A stretch of 14,501 bases of DNA from Clostridiales bacterium. GTDB lineage: Bacteria > Bacillota > Clostridia > Lachnospirales > WQUN01. Location of the stretch: positions 1-14,501 of the forward strand of contig JAISWA010000154.1 of NCBI GenBank assembly GCA_031271275.1. Reading direction: 5' to 3'. The first letter of the stretch is position 1; each line of letters begins with the position of its first letter. Positions 13,381 through 14,501 of this stretch are shown here, piece by piece. The position numbers were made by a program, and so were the translations under genes. The notes beneath the pieces were generated by a model, which saw nothing but the letters and a program-made list of their open reading frames with translations, searched no databases and was not told the DNA's origin.

Positions 13381-14501
13381 TTACGGCTTTTTTTTGCCCC
13401 CGCTCAGCGCCATGTACAAACGCAGCGCGCCCCGCAGCCAGAACGGTTCCATGTGCTTTTGCACGGCTTCCATCTCTTTTACGACAGCGATGTGCTGCGG
13501 GCATTGTTTTTCGCACTTGCCGCACTTCACGCACTTATGCGCCCCGACAACTTTCTGCGGGTTGTTCATGCCGATGTTGGTCAGGTGCTGTATGATTCCG
13601 GTGAGATAACCGACGGAATAGGACGTGTTGTACGCGGTGAAGCACGCGGGGATGTTCACGCCGGAAGGGCAGGGCATACAGTAGTTGCAGCCGGTGCAGG
13701 GGATTTTATAGGATTCCTCGAAAACGGAAAGCGCTTTCTGGTAAACCGCCCTTTCCTTTTCCGTCAGCATACCCGGCGCGGCGTTTGCGGCGGTTTTGAC
13801 ATTGTCGGAAAGCTGCTCCTCGCCGTTCATGCCGGAAAGCACCACGGTGACCTCCCGTTGGTCGTAGAGCCAACGCATTGCCCAAGCCGCGTGGGTAAGG
13901 GCGGCGTCCGCCTCGGTGAAAAGTTGCGCGGCGGCTTTGGGAAGCCCGTTTGCCAGTTTGCCGCCGAGCAGCGGCTCCATTACGATAACGGGCAAGCCCT
14001 TCGCGCAGGCTTTTTCAAGCCCGGAGCGGCCCGCCTGATAGTTTTCGTTGATGTAATTGTACTGTATCTGGACGAAATCCCAGTCGTATTCGTCCAGTAA
14101 ATCCGCAAACACCTGCTTCGCCCCGTGAAATGAAAAACCGACCCGCTTGATTTGACCCTGCTCCTTTTTTTCCTTCAGCCACCGGTCGATGCCGAGCGCG
14201 CGCTGCGCCTTCCATGCTTCCAGGGTGGAAAGGTTGTGAATCAGGTAAAAATCAACGTAATCGGTTTTAAGGCGCTGCTTCTGGTCGTTAAAAATCCTGT
14301 CGTAATCCTCGTAGCGTTTGCACTGCTGCGGCGGGAGTTTGGTGGCGATGTTGACCTTGTCCCGCAGACGGTTCCTGTGCAGAATTTCCCCCAGCGCCTG
14401 TTCGCTTCCGCCGTATATGTAAGCGGTGTCGAAGTAGTTCACGCCCTGCTCGACGGCGGAGACAATCAGCTTTTCGGATTTCTCCATGTCGATTCTGACG
14501 T
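13381..14501 (-). CDS. Aldo/keto reductase with C-terminal 4Fe-4S ferredoxin domain (5' end outside window)
   Basis: The frame stays open to the right edge of the window, so the true start is missing. The first ATG at 14487 is internal: the residues before it (VRID) continue the family pattern, and the typical first ~30 residues are absent. Numbered from that ATG, the AKR tetrad is D20, Y25, K50 and H84 (NYFDTAYIYGG, NIATKLPP, FYLIHN). The TIM-barrel part ends near 245. The C-terminus has two Cys clusters, CTGCNYCMPC (264-273) and CVKCGKCEKQCP (319-330), expected to bind [4Fe-4S] clusters as in bacterial ferredoxin-type aldo/keto reductases. It is likely a cytosolic redox enzyme; its substrate is unknown. 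The phosphodiesterase gene starts 13 bases downstream on the same strand. Confidence 0.92.
   Translation of the reverse strand, partial: VRIDMEKSEKLIVSAVEQGVNYFDTAYIYGGSEQALGEILHRNRLRDKVNIATKLPPQQCKRYEDYDRIFNDQKQRLKTDYVDFYLIHNLSTLEAWKAQRALGIDRWLKEKKEQGQIKRVGFSFHGAKQVFADLLDEYDWDFVQIQYNYINENYQAGRSGLEKACAKGLPVIVMEPLLGGKLANGLPKAAAQLFTEADAALTHAAWAMRWLYDQREVTVVLSGMNGEEQLSDNVKTAANAAPGMLTEKERAVYQKALSVFEESYKIPCTGCNYCMPCPSGVNIPACFTAYNTSYSVGYLTGIIQHLTNIGMNNPQKVVGAHKCVKCGKCEKQCPQHIAVVKEMEAVQKHMEPFWLRGALRLYMALSGGKKKP

Overview
The window looks like chromosomal DNA from a fairly GC-rich member of the Clostridia (Bacillota). This rests on gene content and protein style, not on a marker gene: a clostridial-type RadC-like protein, PspC and DUF2200 proteins, an UMF1 transporter, AGGAGG-type ribosome binding sites, and a Cys-rich protein that may be spore related behind a possible sigma-E promoter. 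No rRNA, tRNA, CRISPR array, prophage or transposase was seen.

Layout. Positions 44-385 (minus) hold a small Cys-rich protein, divergent from a plus-strand pair: a two-domain PPK2 polyphosphate kinase (681-2168) and a RadC-family JAMM protein (2177-2866). From 2889 to 3045 lies a repeat island: a 25-bp-arm palindrome of a dispersed family (second copy at 12131-12195) that runs directly into six tandem 17-bp units. A PspC-domain membrane protein follows (3119-3358). The centrepiece is a 1391-residue reading frame (3505-7680) that joins carbamoyl-phosphate synthase large chain (CarB) to a diaminopimelate epimerase (DapF) domain, with a DUF2200 gene (7699-8049) right behind it. Next come a PMCA-type calcium P-type ATPase (8110-10821) and, convergent and overlapping it by 8 bp, a minus-strand UMF1-family MFS transporter (10814-12091). 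Further right on the minus strand is an apparent two-gene operon: a ferredoxin-like aldo/keto reductase that runs off the right edge, then an alkaline-phosphatase-superfamily phosphodiesterase (12207-13367).

Two things stand out. First, the CarB-DapF protein combines the entry enzyme of pyrimidine and arginine synthesis with a lysine and peptidoglycan enzyme. Its DapF half has Ala where the first catalytic Cys is normally found, and its CarB half lacks the usual VDTCAAEF stretch between the two synthetase halves. No carA lies next to it. Second, three genes (the Cys-rich gene, carB-dapF and the ATPase gene) each have an intrinsic-terminator-like hairpin with a U-tract in the leader just before the start. 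For the ATPase gene the 3' arm of the hairpin is itself the Shine-Dalgarno sequence. This points to attenuation or translational control, although the factor that would act on it cannot be seen.
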